Assembly: GCA_017554405.1 (NCBI GenBank)
Contig: JAFZIK010000013.1
Location: 1 to 64,000, forward strand
DNA from: Clostridia bacterium
GTDB lineage: Bacteria; Bacillota; Clostridia; Oscillospirales; Acutalibacteraceae
Direction: 5' to 3'
DNA length: 64,000 nt
In this document: piece after piece, positions 41,151 to 49,780 of the stretch
Layout of the letters: every line of letters begins with the position of its first letter
Position numbering within the stretch: position 1 is the stretch's first letter
Made by a program: the position numbers and the translations under genes
Notes under the pieces: model-generated
The model's database searches: none
The model's input: only the letters and a program-made list of their open reading frames with translations
What the model was told of the DNA's origin: nothing

Positions 41151-43384
41151 AGATAACTCTTGCGAAAACGGCGGGCTTTTGCTTCGGCGTTGACCGTGCC
41201 GTGCAAATGGTATACGATCTGCTTGATTCCGGCAAAAAGGTTTGCACGTTAGGACCTATAATCCATAACTCTCAAATGGTAGCCGAGCTTGCCTCGCGCG
41301 GGGTCAGGATAGTTGATGAACCGGAGCAGGTAAGCGCGGATGAAGTTCTTGTTATCCGTTCCCACGGGGTGGGCAGGGACGTTTACAGCCGCGCAAACGC
41401 CGCGGGTATCGAGGTTGCCGACGCCACCTGTCCCTTCGTTTCAAAGATCCATAAGATCGTTTCGGAGAACTCCGAAAAAGGCGACGTGATACTGGTCGCC
41501 GGCGACGCAGAGCACCAGGAGGTCAAGGGCATAACCGGGCATATTTCCGGCGAATACTATGTTTTTTCCTCACCGGAAGAACTTGAAGAACTTGTGCAGA
41601 ATCATCCGGAAATCGCCCAAAAACCGGTTTCGGCGGTCACTCAGACCACTTTTAACGCCGAAAAATGGAAAAAATCTCAAAATTTTTTAAAAAAAGTGTA
41701 TACAAACGTGAAAATATTTGATACAATATGCAGTGCAACGGCTGATCGCCAAAGCGAGGCGAAGTTGCTTGCCGCCGCTAATGATGCCATGATAGTCATC
41801 GGCGGGCGGCACAGCTCCAACACGGGCAAGCTTTTTGAGGTTTGCGCCGCTTTGTGCGAAAAGACCTGCGCTGTTGAAACGGCGGCGGAGTTAAAACCGG
41901 AATTCTTCGCGGGCGTTTCCACCGTGGGCGTTGTGGCGGGTGCATCTACACCTGCCGGTATAATAAAGGAGGTTATTAAAACCATGTCGGAAATTTTACA
42001 ACCGGTTGATGAACAGGTAACGGAGGAAACCGCTGTTCAAAAAAGCTTTGAGGAAATGACGGATGAGGAAGCGTTTGAGGCATCGCTTAGTTCTCTTACC
42101 GGCGATCAGAAGGTGGTTGGCACCGTTGTTGCGGTGAATCCTTCTGAAATTACAGTTGATATCGGTAGAGGAGTTACTGGCTATATCACCAAGGACGAGT
42201 ATTCTTCTGATGCCAATGCGGATCTTGTAAGTGAGGTCAAGGTTGATGATAAGCTCAATCTTATCATTATGAAGATTAACGACCAGGAAGGAACCGCTAT
42301 GCTCTCGAAGCGTCGCTATGATGCTATCGCCGGTTGGGATAAAGTGGTTTCGGCCAAAGAGTCGGGCGAGGTTCTTCACGGAACCGTAAGCGACGTTGTA
42401 AAGGGCGGCGTTACGGTTTACTGCAACAACGTTCGCGTTTTCATTCCCGCCTCGCAGGCAACTGCCTCAAAAAATGATTCTCTTGATGAACTCAAGGGCA
42501 AAGAAGTTGATTTCAGAATAATCGAGGTCGAGCGCGGCCGCGGCCGCAGCCGCAGAGCGATCGGCTCGATAAGAAGCGTTCTTCGCGAAGCACGCCGCGA
42601 AGCGCAGGATAAGATATGGAACAGTATCGCTGTAGGCGATAGGTTCACCGGCGTTGTCAAGTCGCTTACCGGCTACGGCGCGTTCGTCGATATCGGCGGG
42701 GTGGACGGTATGGTCCATATCTCCGAGCTTTCCTGGATGCGCATAAAGAACCCGGCTGAGGTAGTATCGGTCGGCGATACCATTGAGGTATACGTCAAGG
42801 CGCTTGATGCGGAGAAGAAAAAGATATCTCTCGGCTATAAAAAGGCGGAGGATAACCCCTGGTCGATATTCCAGGGCAAATACAGCGTTAACGACGTTGT
42901 TACTGTAACGATAGTAAGCATGACCGCTTACGGCGCGTTTGCACGCATTATACCGGGCGTTGACGGTCTTATCCACATTTCGCAGATATCCAATAAGCGC
43001 ATTGCCAAACCGCAGGACGAGCTTAAGATCGGTCAGGAGGTAGAAGCGAAGATCACCGCTATCGATCTCGAGAAGAAGAGAGTAAGCCTTTCGATCCGTG
43101 CGCTTCTCCCCGAAGAGGAAACAGCCGAAGAAGCGCCCGCGGAAGTAACCGAAGCTCCCGCAGAGCCGGAAGCAGTTGAAGCTCCCGCAGAGCCGGAGAT
43201 AGTTGAAACTCCTGCTGAACCGGAAGTTGCTCAAACTCCTGCCGAACCGGAAGTTGTTCAAGCTCCCGCTGAGTCGGAAGTTGCTGAAACTCCCGCTGAG
43301 TCGGAAGCGGTCGAAGCTCCCGCCGAGCAGGAGGTCGCCGAAGAAGCGCCTGCCGAAGCTCAGGCGGAGGATGCCGCGGAATAA
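41147..43384 (+). CDS. ispH: Bifunctional HMBPP reductase (IspH) fused to ribosomal protein S1-like domains
   Basis: The 745-residue protein has two parts. Residues 1-275 are IspH, the last enzyme of the MEP isoprenoid pathway, with the three [4Fe-4S] ligands Cys12 (GFCFGVDRA), Cys95 (DATCPFV) and Cys195 (DTICSATADRQ). Residues about 310-660 contain four S1 OB-folds, for example GDRFTGVVKSLTGYGAFVDI, as in ribosomal protein S1. The tail is an acidic Pro/Ala/Glu repeat. Such fusions are known in Clostridia. It starts at GTG inside the cmk stop codon. A perfect ribosome site at 41965-41972 precedes an in-frame ATG at 41984 (Met280), so the S1 part might also be made alone. Confidence 0.95.
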   Translation: MKITLAKTAGFCFGVDRAVQMVYDLLDSGKKVCTLGPIIHNSQMVAELASRGVRIVDEPEQVSADEVLVIRSHGVGRDVYSRANAAGIEVADATCPFVSKIHKIVSENSEKGDVILVAGDAEHQEVKGITGHISGEYYVFSSPEELEELVQNHPEIAQKPVSAVTQTTFNAEKWKKSQNFLKKVYTNVKIFDTICSATADRQSEAKLLAAANDAMIVIGGRHSSNTGKLFEVCAALCEKTCAVETAAELKPEFFAGVSTVGVVAGASTPAGIIKEVIKTMSEILQPVDEQVTEETAVQKSFEEMTDEEAFEASLSSLTGDQKVVGTVVAVNPSEITVDIGRGVTGYITKDEYSSDANADLVSEVKVDDKLNLIIMKINDQEGTAMLSKRRYDAIAGWDKVVSAKESGEVLHGTVSDVVKGGVTVYCNNVRVFIPASQATASKNDSLDELKGKEVDFRIIEVERGRGRSRRAIGSIRSVLREARREAQDKIWNSIAVGDRFTGVVKSLTGYGAFVDIGGVDGMVHISELSWMRIKNPAEVVSVGDTIEVYVKALDAEKKKISLGYKKAEDNPWSIFQGKYSVNDVVTVTIVSMTAYGAFARIIPGVDGLIHISQISNKRIAKPQDELKIGQEVEAKITAIDLEKKRVSLSIRALLPEEETAEEAPAEVTEAPAEPEAVEAPAEPEIVETPAEPEVAQTPAEPEVVQAPAESEVAETPAESEAVEAPAEQEVAEEAPAEAQAEDAAE
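41965..41986 (+). promoter_or_regulatory. Internal ribosome site and start at the IspH/S1 junction
   Basis: AAAGGAGG lies 11 bases before the in-frame ATG at 41984, which begins MSEILQPVDEQ, exactly where the S1 portion starts. This is a stronger site than that of most genes in the window. Spacing is a little long. Confidence 0.5.
43154..43342 (+). repeat. Seven tandem 27-bp coding repeats in the S1 tail
   Basis: Each unit encodes a nine-residue variant of A/T-PAEPEVVE. Copies differ at synonymous and Glu/Gln/Ser positions, so they are not recent exact duplications. Copy number probably varies between strains. Confidence 0.9.
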
Positions 43385-43448
43385 TCGGAAATTAAAACTT
43401 TAAGGGCTGTGCAGAATATGTGCAGCCCTTTTATACGGAGGTATTTTC

Positions 43449-44834
43449 ATGCCGGAAAACAGGTATGATATAGTTATTATAGGCGGCGGAATAGGCGGCC
43501 TTATGAGCGCTTATCGCCTGCAAAAGCGCGATCCCGGTCTTAAGATCGCCATAACCGAAGCGGGTAACGTTCTTGAAAAGCGGGTTTGCCCCGCCGGTAA
43601 GAACAGCACCTGCGCACACTGTAAAATTTGCAATATAACAAACGGCTTTGCCGGAGCCGGCGCGTTTTCGGACGGAAAGTTCAACCTTGGCACCGCTTAC
43701 GGCGGCACCCTCGGTGAAGAGCTCGGCGAGGACGTTGCCAACAAATATATAAATGAAGTTGATAATATTCTGAACGAATACTGCACTTCCGGAATACCGC
43801 AGGTCTATAAATCCAACGATGAACTGCGGCTTAAGTGCATCCAGAATAATCTGCGGCTTCTTGATATGAACGTTAAGCACCTCGGCACCGATAATAATTT
43901 CCTTACAATGCAGAATATTATCCGTGCAATATCCGAAGCGGGAGCGGTGCTGCTGCACTTTTACGAGTGCACCGGCGTTGAGAGAACCGGTTCGGGATAC
44001 CGCCTTTCCTATGCGAACGGTGAAACCCTCGAGGCTAAAAAGGTAATCATCGCAACGGGCAGATCGGGCGCCAACTTCGTTGCCGGCTTTTGCAGGCAGC
44101 ACGGTGTAAAAATGCGTTCCAATCATATAGATATAGGCGTTCGGGTCGAAATGAAGGATATCATCTGGCGCGAGTTTTCGGAAAAGATTTACGAGCCGAA
44201 GATACTTTATAAGACCAAGACCTTTGAAGACCGCTGCAGGATGTTCTGCTTTAATCAGGGCGGTCTTGTATCGGCGGAGAACAACCACGGCATTATTACC
44301 GCAAACGGTCATGCCTTTGCCCAGGCGGATAAAAAGACCGATAACTGCAATTTTGCCATTCTTTCGAGTATCCGCTTTACCGAGCCCTTCAATCAGCCCA
44401 CCGAGTATGCCGAGAATATCTCGCGCCTTGCAAATATGATAGGCAACGGAAACGTGCTGGTCCAGCGCTTCGGCGATCTTATACGCGGCAGGCGCACAAA
44501 CGAACACCGACTTCAGCAGAACACCGTTATCCCCACCCTCAAGGCGACGGCGGGGGATATATCCCTTGTTTTGCCCCATAGGATACTTACCAATATAATA
44601 GAAACTATCTACGCGCTCGATAAGGTTGCCCCCGGCACCGCCAATGACGATACTCTGCTCTACGGCTGCGAGAGCAAGTATTATTCGATACGCCCGGAAT
44701 TTATGAATAATAAGTTTGAACTTATAGACGGCGTATATATTATAGGTGACGGCAGCGGCATCTGCAGAGGGCTTTCGCAGTCCGGCGCCATGGGCATATA
44801 TGTTGCGGATCAGATAGCTGAATGCCTCAAGTGA
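43449..44834 (+). CDS. FAD-dependent dehydrogenase (COG2509-like)
   Basis: The 461-residue flavoprotein has an N-terminal FAD fold (DIVIIGGGIGGLMSAYRL), a Cys-rich segment just after it (CPAGKNSTCAHCKICN), a central VIIATGRSGANFV and a C-terminal GVYIIGDGSGICRGLSQSGA. This fits the large FAD-dependent dehydrogenase group related to COG2509, whose substrates are unknown. The four cysteines could bind a metal or cluster. CGGAGGTATTTTC precedes the ATG. It stands alone, 64 bp after the IspH-S1 gene. Confidence 0.85.
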   Translation: MPENRYDIVIIGGGIGGLMSAYRLQKRDPGLKIAITEAGNVLEKRVCPAGKNSTCAHCKICNITNGFAGAGAFSDGKFNLGTAYGGTLGEELGEDVANKYINEVDNILNEYCTSGIPQVYKSNDELRLKCIQNNLRLLDMNVKHLGTDNNFLTMQNIIRAISEAGAVLLHFYECTGVERTGSGYRLSYANGETLEAKKVIIATGRSGANFVAGFCRQHGVKMRSNHIDIGVRVEMKDIIWREFSEKIYEPKILYKTKTFEDRCRMFCFNQGGLVSAENNHGIITANGHAFAQADKKTDNCNFAILSSIRFTEPFNQPTEYAENISRLANMIGNGNVLVQRFGDLIRGRRTNEHRLQQNTVIPTLKATAGDISLVLPHRILTNIIETIYALDKVAPGTANDDTLLYGCESKYYSIRPEFMNNKFELIDGVYIIGDGSGICRGLSQSGAMGIYVADQIAECLK

Positions 44835-44951
44835 TTGTGGTTTTTCCCCGGTTTTTTAAACCGGGGATTTGTGTTTTTGCACAATATTTTTAACTGTTTT
44901 TGCGATAAATTGTTGAGATATACAAACCGCAAAAAACCGGCGTGGATTTTG

Positions 44952-44980
44952 TTGACAAAGGGAGAATTATGTGATACGAT
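44952..44980 (+). promoter_or_regulatory. Sigma-A promoter of the xpt transcript
   Basis: TTGACA (44952-44957) and TACGAT (44975-44980) are 17 bp apart; transcription would begin about 15 bases before the riboswitch. Confidence 0.8.
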
Positions 44981-45000
44981 AATCGCGTAAACTTAATAGC

Positions 45001-45069
45001 TTACCAATATAGGTTTGGATGGATGGTTCAAATGTTTCTACCGCGGCGCCTCAGCTGCGACTATTGGTG
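45001..45069 (+). ncRNA. Purine (guanine) riboswitch
   Basis: The three-way junction can be drawn fully. P1 is CCAATA/TATTGG, P2 is TTTGGA/TTCAAA with loop TGGATGG, J2/3 is GTTTCTACC, P3 is GCGGC/GCTGC with a C-rich loop, and J3/1 is GAC. The GG of loop 2 can kiss the CC of loop 3. The specificity base in J3/1 is C, which pairs with guanine or xanthine-type ligands rather than adenine. It controls xpt directly downstream. Confidence 0.92.
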
Positions 45070-45117
45070 GTTTATATAGCACCGTTGCTTTTGAACGGTG
45101 TGTGTGGGCATTTTGGT

Positions 45118-45145
45118 AAGCAGACTTTTTTAAGTCTGTTTTTTT
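45118..45145 (+). terminator. Riboswitch-controlled terminator before xpt
   Basis: CAGACTT (45121-45127) pairs with AAGTCTG (45132-45138), followed by seven T; weaker pairs extend the stem to 45118. GCTTACCAA at 44999-45007, the 5' strand of P1, is complementary to TTGGTAAGC at 45113-45121. Ligand-free RNA could therefore form an antiterminator that overlaps the terminator stem. Confidence 0.85.
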
Positions 45146-45165
45146 GATTTTAAGGAGGCGATTTT

Positions 45166-45738
45166 TTGAAGGCGCTTGAACAGAAGATTCTTAATGAAGG
45201 CACTGTTCTCGGAAGCGATATTCTTAAAGTTGGCTCTTTTTTGAATCAGCAGATCGACGTTGATTTTCTCCTCGATATGTGCAACGAGATAAACCGTATA
45301 TATGCGGGCGAGGAAATAACGAAAATACTTACCGTTGAGGCTTCCGGCATAGCGATAGCCATTGCCGCGGCGGTGGTGATGCACAAAAACGTGATTTTCG
45401 CCAAGAAAAGTAAAACATCTAACGTTACCGGTCCTGTTTACGGCGCAAAGGTCCATTCCTTTACCCACGGCACGGATAATTATATAACGGTGCCGAAGGA
45501 TTATATAAACAGCAATGATAAGGTGCTTATAATTGATGATTTCCTCGCAAACGGCGAGGCGCTCCGCGGGCTTATAGATATCGCCGAGCAGGCGGGGGCA
45601 AAGATAGTCGGTTGCACCTGCGCCATAGAGAAAGGCTTTCAGGGCGGCGGCGATGAGCTTCGCAAAAAGGGCTACAGGATAGAATCCCTCGCTATTATTG
45701 ATAAAATGGAACCGGGCAACATTGAGTTCCGGCATTAA
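45166..45738 (+). CDS. xpt: Xanthine phosphoribosyltransferase
   Basis: The 190-residue cytoplasmic enzyme converts xanthine and PRPP to XMP for purine salvage. The PRPP-binding loop is VLIIDDFLANGEAL (about 119-132); LTVEASGIAIA and VHSFTHGTDNYITV are Xpt-specific segments. It starts at TTG 45166, nine bases after AAGGAGG. The upstream guanine riboswitch matches the known regulation of this gene. A nucleoside-type ABC transporter follows, forming a purine salvage locus. Confidence 0.95.
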   Translation: MKALEQKILNEGTVLGSDILKVGSFLNQQIDVDFLLDMCNEINRIYAGEEITKILTVEASGIAIAIAAAVVMHKNVIFAKKSKTSNVTGPVYGAKVHSFTHGTDNYITVPKDYINSNDKVLIIDDFLANGEALRGLIDIAEQAGAKIVGCTCAIEKGFQGGGDELRKKGYRIESLAIIDKMEPGNIEFRH

Positions 45739-45744
45739 ATTCGG

Positions 45745-45761
45745 TGTAAATATAATTTACA
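45745..45761. promoter_or_regulatory. Short palindrome before the nucleoside-binding lipoprotein gene
   Basis: TGTAAAT-ATA-ATTTACA is a perfect 7-bp palindrome 29 bp before the start codon. It could be an operator; no regulator is encoded nearby, and chance in an AT-rich gap is possible. Confidence 0.3.
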
Positions 45762-45789
45762 TATAAAAAAATTTTTGGAGGAAACAAAA

Positions 45790-47010
45790 ATGAAAAAAAT
45801 CTTATGCTTAGTCCTTGCTTTGGCAATGCTTTTAAGCTTTGCCGCTTGCGGCGGAGACAACAACGCGAACGGTGATTCCGCTACTACACCTCAGGTTTCT
45901 GTAAGCGAAATCAAAGTTGGCCTTATCTGCCTCCACGATGAAAACTCGACCTATGATAACAATTTCATCCAGGCGCTCAAGGAAGTAAAAGCAAATCTCG
46001 GCCTTAACGACGATCAGGTTCTTATCAAAACCAACGTTGGTGAAGACAATGCTTGCTATGAAGCGGCTGCCGAGCTTGCCGATGCAGGATGCAATATAGT
46101 TTTTGCCGATTCTTTCGGTCATGAAACCTATATGATCCAGGCGGCAGAGGAGTTCCCCGAGGTTCAGTTCTGCCACGCTACCGGCACCAAGTCCAAGACC
46201 CAGGGTCTCTCTAACTATCACAATGCGTTTGCGTCCATTTACGAGGGCCGTTACCTCGCAGGCGTTGCCGCAGGTATGAAGCTCAACGAAATGATCACCG
46301 AAGGCAAGATCACCGCTGAACAGGCTGTTATAGGCTACGTTGGCGCGTTCGATTACGCGGAAGTTGTTTCCGGTATGACCTCATTCTTCCTCGGCGCACG
46401 TTCCATCTGCGAAACCGCTACCATGAAGGTTATCTACACCAATTCCTGGTTTGATATCGCAAAAGAGAAAGAAGCCGCGCTCAGACTTATCAACTCCGGC
46501 TGCGCTCTTATCAGCCAGCACGCCGACTCCGAAGGCGCACCGAAGGCCTGCGAAGAGAAAGGCGTTCCGAACATTGCTTACAATATAAGCACCATATCAA
46601 TGGGCCCGAACACCGCTCTTATTTCCTCGAAGATCGATTGGAGCGTATACTTCAAGCTTGCTATTTTAGCAGTTGCCAAGGGCGAAGCTTTTGCAACCGA
46701 CTATTGCGGCACAATGAAGGAAGGCGCTGTTAAACTTACCGAACTCAACGATAAGGTTGCGGCTGCCGGCACACAGGAGAAGATCGATGAGATCAAAGCT
46801 AAGCTCGAGAGCGGCGAAATCAAGGTGTTCGATACCAAGACCTTTACCGTAAACGGCGCAGAGCTTACCGAGTATCTTGCCGACGTTATTGACGAAGGCG
46901 ACTTCAAACCCGAGACCAACGCTATTGAGAACGGTGAATTTGCCGAGTCTTCAAAGAGATCTGCTCCCTACTTCGATATTAAATATATTGACGGTATAAG
47001 CAATCTTTAA
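45790..47010 (+). CDS. BMP-family nucleoside-binding lipoprotein of an ABC transporter
   Basis: The 406-residue lipoprotein (lipobox LSFAAC, Cys about residue 19) is of the Bmp/PnrA family that binds purine nucleosides outside the cell. Typical segments are KVGLICLHDENSTYDNNF, IVFADSFGHETYMIQAA, YEGRYLAGVAAGMK and IGYVGAFDYAEVVSG. GGAGG precedes the ATG at 45790. It heads a complete transporter (ATPase and two permeases follow), immediately after xpt. Confidence 0.93.
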   Translation: MKKILCLVLALAMLLSFAACGGDNNANGDSATTPQVSVSEIKVGLICLHDENSTYDNNFIQALKEVKANLGLNDDQVLIKTNVGEDNACYEAAAELADAGCNIVFADSFGHETYMIQAAEEFPEVQFCHATGTKSKTQGLSNYHNAFASIYEGRYLAGVAAGMKLNEMITEGKITAEQAVIGYVGAFDYAEVVSGMTSFFLGARSICETATMKVIYTNSWFDIAKEKEAALRLINSGCALISQHADSEGAPKACEEKGVPNIAYNISTISMGPNTALISSKIDWSVYFKLAILAVAKGEAFATDYCGTMKEGAVKLTELNDKVAAAGTQEKIDEIKAKLESGEIKVFDTKTFTVNGAELTEYLADVIDEGDFKPETNAIENGEFAESSKRSAPYFDIKYIDGISNL

Positions 47011-47020
47011 TTCTTAATTT

Positions 47021-47060
47021 AACAGATATGGGCGGAGTGAAAACTCCGCCTCAATCTGTT
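47021..47060 (+). terminator. Hairpin after the binding-protein gene
   Basis: GGCGGAGT-GAAA-ACTCCGCC is a perfect stem with a GNRA loop (47031-47050), extended by AACAGAT/ATCTGTT. There is no T-run. It probably stabilises the lipoprotein message or partly terminates before the ATPase gene. Confidence 0.6.
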
Positions 47061-47065
47061 ATTAT

Positions 47066-47113
47066 CCGGTTTTGCAAAGGCGAAAAGTAACATTTCCGTT
47101 TTTGCAAAACCGG
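47066..47113 (+). repeat. Second inverted repeat before the nucleoside ATPase gene
   Basis: CCGGTTTTGCAAA (47066-47078) and its complement (47101-47113) enclose 22 bases. Two consecutive stem-loops thus fill the 132-bp gap between binding-protein and ATPase genes. Confidence 0.6.
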
Positions 47114-47142
47114 GATAAAATCTTTGAAAGGATGTAGTATTT

Positions 47143-48684
47143 ATGGATGTTGCCGCTATTGAGCTTAAAAATATAACCAAGCGTTTCGGTAAGATCGTTG
47201 CAAACAATAACGTGTGCTTAAGCGTTTATCGGGGTGAGATCCTTTCGCTTTTAGGTGAAAACGGAAGCGGAAAGACAACGCTTATGAATATGATATCCGG
47301 CATATATTTCCCTGATGAAGGCAACATCTATATTGACGGTAAAGAGGTCGTCATCCGTTCCCCGAAGGATGCTTTTGATTACAAGATCGGAATGATACAT
47401 CAGCATTTCAAGCTTATAAACGTATTTACTGCGGCGCAGAATATCGTTCTCGGTCTTAAAAGCAAGGAAAAGTTTGATATAAAAACCGTTTCAAAGCAGG
47501 TAAAAGCGATCAGCGAACAGTATGGATTCGATCTTGATCCTAATAAAAAGGTATATGAAATGTCGGTTTCCGAGAAGCAAACCGTTGAGATAATCAAGGT
47601 CCTTTACCGCGGCGCCGATATACTTATCCTTGATGAGCCTACGGCGGTGCTTACCCCTCAGGAAACGCAGAAGCTTTTTGCAATACTTCGCCGTATGCGT
47701 GATGCGGGCAAAGCGATCATAATAATCACTCATAAACTGCACGAGGTCCTCGCTCTTTCCGATAAGGTCGCTGTTCTCCGCAAGGGCGAATATATCGGCA
47801 CGGTAAATACCGCCGAAACGAACGAATCCGAGCTTACCGAGATGATGGTGGGCAAAAAGATAAGTCTTAATATAAACCGCAGTGAGCCGAAGGATCTGGT
47901 GGACCGTATCACCGTGGAGGGTCTTACCTGTATCAATCCCGAAGGCATAAAAACTCTTGATAACGTTTCATTTTCCGCCCGTTCGGGTGAAATACTCGGT
48001 ATTGCGGGCATAGCCGGAAGCGGCCAGCGCGAATTGCTTGAATCCATCGCCGGTCTTCAGCAGATCGAAAACGGCAGTATAATATACCATAATCCGAAAA
48101 CGGGTGCCGATGATGAACTTCGCGGCAAGTCGCCTATTAAAATAAGAGATCTCGGCGTTCGCCTTTCCTTTGTTCCCGAGGACAGACTCGGTATGGGTCT
48201 TGTAGGCAATATGGATATTATCGATAATATGATGCTCAGAAGCTACCGAAAAGGCAAGTCGATCTTCCTTGAACGCAAAAAGCCGAAGGATCTTGCCGAA
48301 CGGATAATAAGCGATCTTGAGGTCGTAACGCCGAGTGCTCAAACCCCCGTTCGTAAGCTTTCTGGCGGTAACGTTCAAAAGGTGCTGGTCGGACGTGAGA
48401 TATCCGCTTCGCCGACCGTGCTTATGGCGGCGTATCCGGTAAGAGGACTTGATATAAACTCCTCCTATGCTATCTACAACCTTTTGAATCAGCAAAAGGA
48501 AAAGGGCGTTGCGGTGATATTCGTCGGCGAAGACCTTGACGTGCTTATAGAACTTTGTGACAGGATACTGGTTTTAAGCTCCGGCAAGGTCAGCGGTATT
48601 GTGGACGGGCGCGGCGCCGATAAGAGCAATATAGGATTGATGATGACGAGTTACAGCGGAGGTGAAGCGTATGAAAACGTCTGA
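47143..48684 (+). CDS. Nucleoside ABC transporter ATPase with two nucleotide-binding domains
   Basis: The 513-residue protein has tandem ATPase domains as in ribose- and nucleoside-type importers. Domain 1 (about 5-240) has Walker A GENGSGKTT and Walker B ILILDEPTA, but its signature is MSVSEKQTVEI rather than LSGGQ. Domain 2 (about 255-500) has a replaced P-loop (GIAGSGQRELLESI), a good signature (LSGGNVQKV) and a degenerate Walker B (TVLMAAYPVRGLD). Degeneration of one site is typical of the family. The gene overlaps the next permease by 14 bases. Confidence 0.93.
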   Translation: MDVAAIELKNITKRFGKIVANNNVCLSVYRGEILSLLGENGSGKTTLMNMISGIYFPDEGNIYIDGKEVVIRSPKDAFDYKIGMIHQHFKLINVFTAAQNIVLGLKSKEKFDIKTVSKQVKAISEQYGFDLDPNKKVYEMSVSEKQTVEIIKVLYRGADILILDEPTAVLTPQETQKLFAILRRMRDAGKAIIIITHKLHEVLALSDKVAVLRKGEYIGTVNTAETNESELTEMMVGKKISLNINRSEPKDLVDRITVEGLTCINPEGIKTLDNVSFSARSGEILGIAGIAGSGQRELLESIAGLQQIENGSIIYHNPKTGADDELRGKSPIKIRDLGVRLSFVPEDRLGMGLVGNMDIIDNMMLRSYRKGKSIFLERKKPKDLAERIISDLEVVTPSAQTPVRKLSGGNVQKVLVGREISASPTVLMAAYPVRGLDINSSYAIYNLLNQQKEKGVAVIFVGEDLDVLIELCDRILVLSSGKVSGIVDGRGADKSNIGLMMTSYSGGEAYENV

Positions 48685-49780
48685 GAAGCACGTTAAGGAA
48701 CCGTTGTTCCATATCACGAAGCGTGCGGATATATCGATATTAAAATCAATTCTGATATATGCCGTTGCGGTCGTTGCGGCGCTTGTTATTTGTGCGCTTG
48801 TTATTATCAGCGTAACAAAATACAATCCGATAGAAGTTTACAAGGAAATGATCAAGGGTAATTTCGAGACCAAAAGGAAATTCTTTAATCTGCTTCAGGA
48901 TACGGCAATGCTATTGTGCATTTCTTTGGCGGTAACTCCGGCTTTTAAAATGAAGTTCTGGAATTTAGGCGCCGAGGGGCAGGTCCTTGTGGGCGGTCTT
49001 GCAAGCGCTGCGTGTATGTTCTATTTCAAAAGCGATATACCTTCATGGGCGCTGATACTGCTGATGCTCGTAACAAGTATTCTTTGCGGCATAATATGGG
49101 GAGTTTTACCGGCTGTGTTCAAAGCGATCTGGAATACGAACGAAAGTCTGTTTACCCTTATGATGAACTACGTTGCTATCCAGTTGATTTCATATTTTAT
49201 TGCCGTTTGGGTCCCCACCGGATCGCAGGTCCTCGGCGTTTTGAATCAAAAAACAAAATTCGGATGGCTGCCGGATCTGTTCGGGCAAAAGTATCTTTTG
49301 AATATAATCATCGTGCTCACGCTTACCGTGATAGTTTTCATCTATATGCGCTTCAGCAAACAGGGCTATGAAATATCGGTAGTCGGCGAAAGTGAAAACA
49401 CAGCGAGATACGTTGGGATCAACGTTAAAAAGGTAATAATACGCACCATGATAATATCCGGCGCGATTTGCGGCATAGCGGGATTCCTGCTTGTTTCGGG
49501 CGCAAGCCATTCCATCCATAAAGGTCTTGCCGGCGGCATGGGATTTACCGCAATAATGGTTGCCTGGCTTTCAAAATTCAATCCAGGTGTTATGGTTTTC
49601 GTTTCCATGTTTTTAATGTTTTTACAGCACGGGGCGTCTTCCATCGCAACAAAGTTCAATCTTGATAAAAGCGTTTCGGATATACTGATAGGAATAATCA
49701 TTTTCTGCATTATCGGAAGTGACTTTTTCATCAATTACAAGATAAACAAGCGCGCAAAGGCAAAGGAGGTAACACAATGA
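48671..49780 (+). CDS. Nucleoside ABC transporter permease, first subunit
   Basis: The 369-residue permease has about ten hydrophobic segments and the family stretch KMKFWNLGAEGQVLVGGLAS. The cytoplasmic loop GYEISVVGESENTARYVGIN contacts the ATPase. GGAGGTGAAGCGT precedes the ATG at 48671. It is coupled to the second permease by ATGA overlap. Confidence 0.92.
   Translation: MKTSEKHVKEPLFHITKRADISILKSILIYAVAVVAALVICALVIISVTKYNPIEVYKEMIKGNFETKRKFFNLLQDTAMLLCISLAVTPAFKMKFWNLGAEGQVLVGGLASAACMFYFKSDIPSWALILLMLVTSILCGIIWGVLPAVFKAIWNTNESLFTLMMNYVAIQLISYFIAVWVPTGSQVLGVLNQKTKFGWLPDLFGQKYLLNIIIVLTLTVIVFIYMRFSKQGYEISVVGESENTARYVGINVKKVIIRTMIISGAICGIAGFLLVSGASHSIHKGLAGGMGFTAIMVAWLSKFNPGVMVFVSMFLMFLQHGASSIATKFNLDKSVSDILIGIIIFCIIGSDFFINYKINKRAKAKEVTQ

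Noticed and set aside
43431..44579. 382-codon open frame on the minus strand
   Set aside because: It is opposite the FAD-dependent dehydrogenase with intact FAD motifs and has a composition typical of antisense frames.
47143..48684. Inactivated ATPase gene because the second Walker motifs are degenerate
   Set aside because: One degenerate nucleotide site is usual in nucleoside- and ribose-type tandem ATPases.
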